10,590 bases of DNA from Ruminococcaceae bacterium UBA6855 (GTDB lineage Bacteria > Bacillota > Clostridia > Oscillospirales > Acutalibacteraceae): NCBI GenBank assembly GCA_002451755.1, contig DKDF01000025.1, forward strand, positions 1-10,590, in the 5' to 3' direction. Made by a program: the position numbers and the translations under genes. The notes under the pieces are model-generated. The model searched no databases, was not told the origin of the DNA, and saw only the letters and a program-made list of their open reading frames with translations. This document shows, in pieces, positions 1 through 5,630 of the stretch; the first letter of the stretch is position 1; each line of letters starts with the position of its first letter.

Positions 1-14
1 TGACTTTCCGCCCT

Positions 15-33
15 GTCACGGCAAAGCCGTGAC
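15..33. repeat. Short perfect hairpin, probable part of a dispersed palindromic repeat
   Basis: An 8-bp perfect inverted repeat (GTCACGGC at 15-22, GCCGTGAC at 26-33) encloses a 3-nt AAA loop and is followed by CTGAGGGG. Hairpins of this make-up (a gtcacggc arm beside a ctcag/ctgag box) are, from general knowledge, common as dispersed elements in clostridial gut genomes. It could also be the end of an upstream gene's terminator, but no T-tract follows on the plus strand. The dispersed nature cannot be tested inside this window. Confidence 0.5.
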
Positions 34-103
34 TGAGGGGTTGCTGTAATAAAAGTTCAAAATACCCGGCATTTTTGAAAATTTGAAGCTTATTCAAAAC
101 AAT

Positions 104-166
104 CCCTCCGGCGCTTCGCGCCACCTCCCTTTACACAAGGGAGGCATTGATTCCGGCGAAGCCTCC
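104..166. repeat. Multi-hairpin palindromic intergenic element (REP/MITE-like)
   Basis: Three hairpins sit side by side: GGCGC/GCGCC (110-114 with 118-122, loop TTC), CCTCCCTT/AAGGGAGG (124-131 with 137-144, loop TACAC) and a small GGC/GCC (155-157 with 161-163, loop GAA). The outer edges carry CCTCC-type boxes (107-109 and 163-166). This modular layout of a purine-rich box plus GC-rich hairpins, with no coding potential, fits the non-autonomous dispersed repeats of Ruminococcaceae-type genomes. No transposase or target-site duplication is visible. Confidence 0.55.
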
Positions 167-262
167 AAACCGGGTTTATCGACACTCTGAAATGTGCATT
201 ATAAACGTGCGTTCTAATATGCTAATGCATATCTGCAGTGAATTTATTTTAACGGTGATTAT
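167..262. other. AT-rich intergenic leader of the hydrolase gene
   Basis: This stretch has no coding content. It contains a short dyad AAACC/GGTTT (167-171 with 173-177) and an inverted repeat TATGC/GCATA (218-222 with 227-231). A TAATAT at 215-220 could be a -10 box, but no convincing -35 lies 16-18 nt upstream, so I do not call a promoter. A modest ribosome binding site, GGTG at 254-257, precedes the ATG at 263. Confidence 0.4.
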
Positions 263-1270
263 ATGAGCAACTTGAGATTCCGCTGTCTTGTTGACAGCGA
301 TTTCTGCGATATTGCGCCTTTCAAGCCCTATATTGAAAAAGGCTCGCTGGATATGGGCTTGGCTCTCATAGCTTTCAATGAAAGCGAGCTTAACACAATC
401 AAAAGCCTTTTAAAAGAAGCTCAGCTTGAGGGCAGCGACGGATATTTATATATACTGTCGCAGGGCTCCATCGAGAAAAAGGGCAAAATGCCCAATTCAA
501 TCACGAAGGCGTACAGATACTATAAGCACTACAAGAAAAAGCAAAATAATGCAGCCGCGAATATAGAGAAAAAACTCAGCCGCAGCGGCGACGGCATAAA
601 GAAAGTATCCGGCGGCGGATTTTCAGCCTATAAATACACCGACCGAGAGAATAAAATATGCTTTCCCTTCCGCCTTCGTGCAAGCAAAGATAAAAACAAG
701 CCTTTGTTTGTCCTCTTGCACGGTGCGGGCGCAATGGGCAATGATAATTTTAAACAGCTGTTCGACAACTTACCGTTGTACAGGCAATTATTAAAAACAG
801 ATTGCAATATCCTCTTGCCGCAGGCACCTTTCGGCTCAAACAGAGGCGAAGCGATGCAAAATTACATAAAATCGATAAAGAGGCTTTTGGATGAGCTGCC
901 TGCGGATTTCGACAGAAAGCGCATATATATTATAGGCACTTCTTTCGGCGGCTACTGCGTCTGGCAGCTTGCCTATCTTTTTCCCGAATATTTTGCGGCG
1001 GCAGTGCCCGTGATGGGCGGCTTGTGTTTGGATCGCGACTATGAAAAATATGATATTGAACGATTAACAAAAACGCCGATCTGGGCGGCGCATTCGTCGG
1101 ACGACACAAACGTGAAAATAGACAGCGACGATTACTACGCCGCCGAGCTCAAGAAACTCGGAGCAGACATAAAATACACCCGCTGGGACAAATACGGGCA
1201 CACGATGTCCGGCAAATTCTACAGAACAGAAAAATGGGCAGAGTGGTGTCTAAGTAAGGAATTGAGATAG
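263..1270 (+). CDS. Alpha/beta hydrolase (esterase/peptidase-like) with an unrecognised N-terminal region
   Basis: 335 residues. The C-terminal two thirds (about 145-335) is an alpha/beta hydrolase: an HG oxyanion motif in LLHGAGAMG (151-159), the nucleophile elbow GTSFGG (225-230, Ser227), a likely catalytic Asp281 in HSSDDTNV and His313 in YGHTMSG. The arrangement resembles the PHB-depolymerase/feruloyl-esterase or dienelactone-hydrolase branch, so a carboxyl-ester or peptidase activity is plausible; the substrate is unknown. Residues 1-110 match nothing I recognise; they end in a Lys/Tyr-rich stretch (82-104) that may link the two parts. There is no signal peptide or membrane segment, so it should be cytosolic. 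The ATG follows a modest GGTG site. It is the only plus-strand gene here, looks more A/T-rich than its neighbours (many AAA, AAT, TAT codons), and follows repeat elements, which may point to a separate history. Confidence 0.8.
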   Translation: MSNLRFRCLVDSDFCDIAPFKPYIEKGSLDMGLALIAFNESELNTIKSLLKEAQLEGSDGYLYILSQGSIEKKGKMPNSITKAYRYYKHYKKKQNNAAANIEKKLSRSGDGIKKVSGGGFSAYKYTDRENKICFPFRLRASKDKNKPLFVLLHGAGAMGNDNFKQLFDNLPLYRQLLKTDCNILLPQAPFGSNRGEAMQNYIKSIKRLLDELPADFDRKRIYIIGTSFGGYCVWQLAYLFPEYFAAAVPVMGGLCLDRDYEKYDIERLTKTPIWAAHSSDDTNVKIDSDDYYAAELKKLGADIKYTRWDKYGHTMSGKFYRTEKWAEWCLSKELR

Positions 1271-1274
1271 TCGG

Positions 1275-1305
1275 ATTGGGATTCTGCAACAAAATCCAAT
1301 TTATA
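1275..1305 (+). terminator. Weak hairpin directly after the hydrolase stop codon
   Basis: ATTGG plus ATT (1275-1279, 1281-1283) can pair with AAT plus CCAAT (1293-1300) with one bulged G, followed by TTTATATA. It is a weak first stop signal ahead of the stronger hairpin at 1330-1367. Confidence 0.35.
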
Positions 1306-1329
1306 TACCCACCCCACAAATAAATTACA

Positions 1330-1372
1330 AACCGAGCCGCAACAGATTGAACTGCTGCGGCTCGGTTATTTT
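1330..1372. terminator. Bidirectional intrinsic terminator between convergent genes
   Basis: A 12-bp perfect stem (1330-1341 with 1356-1367, core CCGAGCCGCA) has a 14-nt loop in which CAG/CTG can also pair. TTATTTTAC follows on the plus strand, and TTGTAATTTATTT follows on the minus strand. It stands between the hydrolase stop (1270) and the stop of the minus-strand propeller gene (1384), so it can end both transcripts. Confidence 0.85.
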
Positions 1373-1383
1373 ACAAATATTTT

Positions 1384-3561
1384 TTACTGCGTTCTGAGTA
1401 TCTCTTCGAGCTCGTCGGCGGTGATATCGCCGCCCGCGCTCTCCTCTTTGAGCAGACCGTTGTAACGGCCTATCCAATAGGGCATGATGAGATTATATGA
1501 ACCGTTGACGCCGATGCTGTTGTCCCATCTACCCTGGCGGGCGTGGAAGAAATCGGTGCCCGTGCCGCCGCGCTCATCCATTGCAACGGCATAGGGTATC
1601 GGCTTCTCGGTGTTTTTATACCAGAGCATGCCGTCCTCTTCGCGGGCGTCGGGGCGCGTGGTGTTGTCGATAAATATCTCGCGGGAGCTGACGGGATAGC
1701 GCGAAGCCTGCCATGCGAGAACATCTTTGCAGGGTCTGCCGAATGCGTCGTATTTCTCCTCGTCGGGATACATCAGCTGATAGACGAGCGACCACTCTAT
1801 ATCGCGCCCGTATTTTTCGAGCCTCCACCAGCAGTCCGCGCCGCGCCTGAACTTTTCGAGCAGTATCGGATCATCCTCGAGCTGCGACATGGTGTAATAG
1901 ACTATCGCCGCCATGCGCGTGTCGGAATAGTTCATCGTCTTAACGACCATCGGGAACAGCGTCTCGGAGTCAAGCTCCTCGTTGTGCAGAAATTCTTTTA
2001 TCTTGTTTTCATATCGCTCGTAGTGCTCGCAGGCGAGGTCAGCGTAGCGATAAGGCTCTTCGAGCGCGAGCTTGCGGTATTCTTTATCCCAACGCTCGTT
2101 GCCGGTAACATGATGCGCGACTTTAAACAGCTGGAGCAGGATCATCGTGCCGAGAGGTCCGTCCTCGTAGCCCTCGCAGTCGCGGTTGAGATAATATTCC
2201 CTCGTCATGCGCGCCCATGAGGTCGGCTGACCGCCTGCGTCTGTGTGAGCATAGTCGTTGTCCGCGAAGTGGCGGGCGTGGCGCTCGGCTATCGTCGCGA
2301 TTATCTCGCGGAGCTCCGGGTCGTCCTCGCCGAGTATGTCATAGGCGAGCTGCCATATCGCATAGTGACCGGTCAGCTCATCGTTCGAGGTGTCGCATTT
2401 ATAGACTATATCGTCGTCGCCCCAGTGCTTGCCTGTCGCGGGGTCAACCTCGTCCGCATAGAGGCGGCGCAGGCGCTCGGGTATTTCGAGCGAGCTGTCA
2501 ACAGTCAGCAGTCCGGGCAGATCGTCGCCCTTGTCGCTGCTCGTGGGCACGCGCACGCTGACGAGCTTTCCGTCGGGGTCATAGACTTTTTTGAAGAAGA
2601 CGCCGTCATAAAACGGTATCGGGTCATTGACGGGGTCGGTGACATGATAGGAGCGCGCTATATAGCCCTCGACATTGCGGAAAACTATCTCCGGCACTGC
2701 ATCGCGCTCCGCCCAGTCGTCCTCATCGACGGGGCCGAGCTCGGCATGGATAAAGCCTGCGGGTCCGACATCGGGAATGTTCAATTTTCCCTCTCTGCCG
2801 CGCTTGAGATAGCCTTTTGAGGCGCGGTTTGTGCCGGGCTCGTTGTAGCGGACGAACGCCGCGACCTTGCCCTTCCACGAGGGTATGTATTCGAGCAGGA
2901 GTATCGCCTCGGTCCAGCGGGTCGCAACCTTGCGCGCGTGCTCGACCTGCTCGGGAGTATATTTCGGGTCGTTCTTCATCACGCTGTAGCGGCAGATGTC
3001 GCCCATCGCGACGAGGGCAGTCCAGAGTCCGTCGTTGTCGGACTCATGCGGCACCCACTTATTTTTGTCCGCCGCCCATGTTGCGCCGCTGAGCATTCCG
3101 CGGCGCTGAACGATTCTCTCGTCCATTGCGGAATGAAGATTTGCCTTGTGCTCGACCGAGAGCATACGCATTTCAATATGCGACACTCCGCTTTCGGTCA
3201 GCACCCATACGCCGTTGCTGCCGTCGGTCTCAACGGCTCTGACGTTGTTGTCGAACATGCAGGCGTTGGCTCTGAAGCACTGCACGCGGTCAAGCTCGTC
3301 TTTTTCGCTCTCGTCCACGCGCCAAAGTCCCTCGTTCGTGCCTATCCAAAAAACATTCTTGCCGTCAACACAAAAGCAAGTGACATCGTCGTAAGCTATA
3401 AACTCCGGCAGGCGTTTCTTCTCGTTTTCGCCGAGTTCTTTTTTCGGCAGAGCCTCAAGTTCTGCCGCCTTTTCCGGTCTCTCTTCTTTTTTGTACCGCA
3501 TCGCTACGCGCATCAAACGCGCCGAAAGCGAAGCCGGTTTTCCGTGATAATCATGTTTCAT
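1384..3561 (-). CDS. Cytosolic regulator-propeller/helical-toroid protein of unknown function
   Basis: 725 residues from the ATG at 3561, chosen because AGGAGG (3569-3574) lies exactly 7 nt upstream; an in-frame ATG ten codons earlier would place this site inside the gene. Residues 57-83 and 105-129 are two regulator-propeller type beta repeats (VxCFCVDGxxVFWIGTNEGLWRVD and NNVRAVETDGSNGVWVLTESGVSHI). The rest (about 160-700) is mostly helical, rich in Trp, Tyr, His and acidic residues, and looks like an (alpha/alpha) toroid as in many glycosidases and polysaccharide lyases. Distinctive motifs are DNDGLWT (175-181), an NVEGYIARSYH block (297-306), CDTSNDELTGHY (389-400) and CEGYEDGPLGTM (462-473). 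Two propeller repeats are too few to close a ring alone. No signal peptide is visible, which is unusual if the substrate is a polymer. A carbohydrate-active role is inference only; the acidic and His motifs are candidate active-site residues. It lies 92 nt after the anti-sigma gene. Confidence 0.75.
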   Translation of the reverse strand: MKHDYHGKPASLSARLMRVAMRYKKEERPEKAAELEALPKKELGENEKKRLPEFIAYDDVTCFCVDGKNVFWIGTNEGLWRVDESEKDELDRVQCFRANACMFDNNVRAVETDGSNGVWVLTESGVSHIEMRMLSVEHKANLHSAMDERIVQRRGMLSGATWAADKNKWVPHESDNDGLWTALVAMGDICRYSVMKNDPKYTPEQVEHARKVATRWTEAILLLEYIPSWKGKVAAFVRYNEPGTNRASKGYLKRGREGKLNIPDVGPAGFIHAELGPVDEDDWAERDAVPEIVFRNVEGYIARSYHVTDPVNDPIPFYDGVFFKKVYDPDGKLVSVRVPTSSDKGDDLPGLLTVDSSLEIPERLRRLYADEVDPATGKHWGDDDIVYKCDTSNDELTGHYAIWQLAYDILGEDDPELREIIATIAERHARHFADNDYAHTDAGGQPTSWARMTREYYLNRDCEGYEDGPLGTMILLQLFKVAHHVTGNERWDKEYRKLALEEPYRYADLACEHYERYENKIKEFLHNEELDSETLFPMVVKTMNYSDTRMAAIVYYTMSQLEDDPILLEKFRRGADCWWRLEKYGRDIEWSLVYQLMYPDEEKYDAFGRPCKDVLAWQASRYPVSSREIFIDNTTRPDAREEDGMLWYKNTEKPIPYAVAMDERGGTGTDFFHARQGRWDNSIGVNGSYNLIMPYWIGRYNGLLKEESAGGDITADELEEILRTQ

Positions 3562-3596
3562 CGGCGTTCCTCCTGAGATAATTTTACACATTGTAT

Positions 3597-3626
3597 ATTA
3601 TATCAGAGTTCGGCCCCATGAGTAAA
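3597..3626 (-). promoter_or_regulatory. Sigma-A promoter with extended -10 before the propeller gene
   Basis: On the minus strand: TTTACT (3621-3626), an 18-nt spacer ending TGA, then TATAAT (3597-3602). TG-N-TATAAT is an extended -10. Transcription would start near 3590, leaving about a 29-nt leader with AGGAGG. It lies between the anti-sigma stop and the gene start. Confidence 0.7.
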
Positions 3627-3653
3627 GCCTTTTTCCGATTCTCCGCAAAAGTA

Positions 3654-4223
3654 TCAATCCCAGATCCATTTGGAAAAATATGTGTTTTGATAATAAATGA
3701 CGCTCTCTGTCCTCTCTCCGTCAGAAAAAATATGCTGCGAGCCGAACTGCTCGACTTCGCTGAATCCGCGATTTTTCATATATTCCGCGAACAGCTCGTA
3801 GTCCGGCTGGGCGATAACGACTCTCGGCGAGCGTTGTATTTCAACATATTCCCTGTCGGCAGCCGTCACCTGCACAAATCCGTTGGCGGCAGCAAAAAAA
3901 TTCGCCGTGCCGAATTTTGCAAACGATATCAGACTGCCGCCGAGCAAAAAGGTGAGCAACAGAACTGCCGCAAATGCGGATATCACAATATGTCTTTTTC
4001 TGTTGATCTTCCCGGCAAAAGCTTTGAGCTGCTTTTCATCATTGTTTTCCGCATCCGAAACGACAGACTCAATAACATCGGCAACTTTCAGCTTTTCGAG
4101 CTCCGCGCGGCACTCGGCGCACCCGGCAAGATGCTCTTCAACGAAAGATGCCGTGTCCGCGCTCACCATTTTATCTGCATACAGCGGCAGAATATCGCGA
4201 ATGATATTGCACTCATTTCTCAT
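3654..4223 (-). CDS. Membrane anti-sigma factor with zinc-finger (zf-HC2) N terminus
   Basis: 189 residues. The N terminus has the anti-sigma zinc-finger signature: Cys5 followed by the DILPLYADKMVS-type helix, then H31-x3-C35-x2-C38 in EEHLAGCAEC. One membrane segment (about 78-101) separates this cytosolic sigma-binding part from an outer region of about 88 residues. That outer region ends in a compact aromatic motif (about 143-188: FAEYM, GFSEVEQFGS, YYQNTYFSKWIW) that may sense the signal. By family knowledge it holds the partner ECF sigma at the membrane until released, often by proteolysis. The ATG follows GGAGGAG (4231-4237) by 7 nt and overlaps the end of the sigma gene by 11 nt, indicating translational coupling and a cognate pair. 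I see no terminator after its stop. Confidence 0.88.
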   Translation of the reverse strand: MRNECNIIRDILPLYADKMVSADTASFVEEHLAGCAECRAELEKLKVADVIESVVSDAENNDEKQLKAFAGKINRKRHIVISAFAAVLLLTFLLGGSLISFAKFGTANFFAAANGFVQVTAADREYVEIQRSPRVVIAQPDYELFAEYMKNRGFSEVEQFGSQHIFSDGERTESVIYYQNTYFSKWIWD

Positions 4224-4716
4224 TTTCGTTCTCCTCCAATCCTGTTCTTATCATGCCGCGTGCCCGATGATAAGTGACACACGCCCAGTTTTCGGTTTTG
4301 CCGAACAGCTCGCCTATCTGCTTATAGCTGAGCTGCGCAAATATGCGCCACATAAACACCTCTCTGTACGGGTCGGGAATAGAGCGCAGGATTTTCCGCA
4401 CCCTCATTGCCTCATCGCGCTTCAATATCTGCTCTTCGGCATTTCCTTCAAAGGCGGGCAGATTGAAGAGAACGGAATCATCGACGCTATCCGTCCGAGC
4501 GGCTTTTTTGAGATAGGTATAATAGCAGTTTTTTGCTATCTGACACAGCCAAACGCGGATGTCGCACTCGCCGCGAAAGCCTTTTATCGAACGCATGGCC
4601 CTATAGAAAGCTTCGCTCGTGATATCTTCGGCTATATCCTCGCTGCCCGAGAGTCGTTTGATATAGAGAAACACATCGTCGAAATAATCGCGGTATATTT
4701 TTTCAAACTCCGTCAC
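4213..4716 (-). CDS. ECF-type RNA polymerase sigma factor
   Basis: 167 residues. Region 2 (about 5-70) contains the core-binding and -10 recognition helices (YFDDVFLYIKRLSGSEDIAEDITSEAFYRAM, then RVWLCQIAKNCYYTYLKK). Region 4 (about 105-158) has the -35-binding helix-turn-helix (LSYKQIGELFGKTENWACVTYHRAR). There is no region 1 or 3, and the length is typical of ECF factors. The start is taken as GTG at 4716 because AAGGAGG (4724-4730) stands 7 nt upstream; an ATG six codons earlier would put that site inside the gene and nearly at the predicted transcript start. The gene is coupled to the anti-sigma gene. An ECF-like promoter just upstream suggests autoregulation. Confidence 0.92.
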   Translation of the reverse strand: MTEFEKIYRDYFDDVFLYIKRLSGSEDIAEDITSEAFYRAMRSIKGFRGECDIRVWLCQIAKNCYYTYLKKAARTDSVDDSVLFNLPAFEGNAEEQILKRDEAMRVRKILRSIPDPYREVFMWRIFAQLSYKQIGELFGKTENWACVTYHRARGMIRTGLEENENEK

Positions 4717-4723
4717 TCTGCCG

Positions 4724-4730
4724 CCTCCTT
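4724..4730 (-). promoter_or_regulatory. Ribosome binding site fixing the GTG start of the ECF sigma gene
   Basis: AAGGAGG on the minus strand, 7 nt from the GTG at 4716-4714. It rules against the in-frame ATG at 4734, whose first codons would themselves encode this site. Confidence 0.8.
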
Positions 4731-4736
4731 TCATAT

Positions 4737-4766
4737 ATAAGACTGCGCTAAACTCAAAATCTTACA
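4737..4766 (-). promoter_or_regulatory. Candidate ECF-type (autoregulated) promoter
   Basis: On the minus strand TGTAAG (4761-4766), a 16-nt spacer and AGTCTTAT (4737-4744) lie immediately before the sigma gene. The form is close to the TGTAAC-N16-CGTC pattern known for several Firmicutes ECF sigmas. Transcription would start near 4731-4734, leaving a short leader with the ribosome binding site almost at its 5' end. Consensus matching by eye only. Confidence 0.5.
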
Positions 4767-4806
4767 AAATTTTTAAAGCGGCAATTAAATTTTTAACCGC
4801 CGCTTT
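4766..4806 (-). terminator. Probable intrinsic terminator of the hemolysin III gene
   Basis: AAAGCGGC/GCCGCTTT arms (4775-4782 with 4799-4806) form an 8-bp stem with a 16-nt AT-rich loop. On the minus strand AAAAATTTTG follows. The T-run is short and preceded by A residues, so termination may be leaky. It separates the hemolysin III gene from the ECF operon. Confidence 0.55.
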
Positions 4807-4830
4807 TGCTTTTATTTTAAATTCAAATAA

Positions 4831-5505
4831 TCACGCGGCTATGAAAACATATTCGTATATAACATAGGCGTGTATCATGCTGCCCGCGACCATGAACATA
4901 TGAAACGGCACATGGCACCACGGGTGCTTTCTGCCGACGGCGCAGAATATCGAGCCGAAGAGATAGACCGCGCACCCGAGCACGAGAAGCAGGAGCGCAT
5001 GGACATTTATCTCGTCTATAACCGCGAGCGAACATGAGAGCATCACCGCGCCGGCGATTATATAGACCGCGACGCACGCGGCTTTCGTCTTTTGGAAAAA
5101 GAAAAGCTTCGCGACGAGCCCGAATATCACGCTCCCCCAGCCGAGCAGGAGCACGGCGGCGCAGCAAAATTTGTTGTGATTATATAGAGTGATAAGCGCG
5201 CACGGGGTCGCAGTGCCGGCGAGCAAAATCGGTATAACCGAATGATCGACGAGACGGGCTGTCCGCTTCGCTTCGCCCTGCGGCAAGCCGTGATAGACTG
5301 CCGACGCGCTGTAGAGCAGAATAAGCGAAAGTCCGTAGACAACAGCCGAAGCCATATATCTCGCGCTGTTAAACGGCGCCGCCTTTTTAATCAGCAGAAC
5401 GAGCACCGCCGCTCCGAGCACTGCGCCGAGCGCGTGGGTAATGCAGTTGAGCGCATCCTGCGCCTTTGTGTATTCTATAAGCTCCACGCTGTCTTTGTTT
5501 TTCAT
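4831..5505 (-). CDS. Hemolysin III/PAQR family integral membrane protein
   Basis: 224 residues with about seven hydrophobic segments (roughly 24-40, 50-70, 90-108, 114-133, 142-161, 167-190, 200-222). PAQR/HlyIII signatures: NCITHALG (20-27), SASAVYH (66-72), RTARLVDHSVIPILLAGTATP (81-101) and the C-terminal HPWCHVPFHMFMVAGSMIHA (194-213). His72, His198 and His202 correspond to the zinc-binding positions of adiponectin receptors. Despite the name, most bacterial members are not proven haemolysins; a role in membrane lipid homeostasis or a ceramidase-like hydrolase activity is the current view of the superfamily. The ATG follows GGAGGG (5513-5518) by 7 nt. It appears monocistronic, with a promoter overlapped by a dyad and a terminator on each side. 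Confidence 0.92.
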   Translation of the reverse strand: MKNKDSVELIEYTKAQDALNCITHALGAVLGAAVLVLLIKKAAPFNSARYMASAVVYGLSLILLYSASAVYHGLPQGEAKRTARLVDHSVIPILLAGTATPCALITLYNHNKFCCAAVLLLGWGSVIFGLVAKLFFFQKTKAACVAVYIIAGAVMLSCSLAVIDEINVHALLLLVLGCAVYLFGSIFCAVGRKHPWCHVPFHMFMVAGSMIHAYVIYEYVFIAA

Positions 5506-5527
5506 ATTCAGACCCTCCGAAGCACTG

Positions 5528-5549
5528 ATAGATAAAGTTTACTATCTAT
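5528..5549. promoter_or_regulatory. Dyad overlapping the hemolysin III promoter, possible operator
   Basis: ATAGATA (5528-5534) and TATCTAT (5543-5549) form a perfect 7-bp inverted repeat around an 8-nt centre. It covers the predicted -10 (5536-5541) and the start region, the usual place for a repressor site. A direct repeat GATAAAGT (5531-5538 and 5555-5562) also occurs. No regulator gene lies beside it. Confidence 0.45.
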
Positions 5550-5565
5550 AGCATGATAAAGTCAA
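5536..5565 (-). promoter_or_regulatory. Sigma-A promoter of the hemolysin III gene
   Basis: On the minus strand TTGACT (5560-5565), an 18-nt spacer and TAAACT (5536-5541). The -35 is near-consensus and the -10 matches four of six positions. The predicted start near 5529 leaves a leader of about 24 nt. Confidence 0.55.
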
Positions 5566-5580
5566 CAGGGTTTTTAGCGC

Positions 5581-5617
5581 AAAAAATTATCCGCCGCATA
5601 AATTGCAGCGGATAATT
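5581..5617 (-). terminator. Intrinsic terminator of the GH3 gene
   Basis: A perfect 10-bp stem, AATTATCCGC (5585-5594) with GCGGATAATT (5608-5617), and a 13-nt loop are followed on the minus strand by six T residues (5581-5586). It lies 14 nt after the stop codon. Confidence 0.9.
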
Positions 5618-5630
5618 GAATTTGAGTCTA

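Noticed and set aside
1543..2220. Plus-strand open frames opposite the propeller gene (also 2245-2820 and 2938-3576)
   Set aside because: These are composition shadows without ribosome binding sites; the minus-strand frame has coherent domains, a perfect AGGAGG and a promoter.
3562..3591. Ten-residue N-terminal extension of the propeller protein
   Set aside because: The extension would encode the AGGAGG site itself; the ATG at 3561 has ideal spacing.
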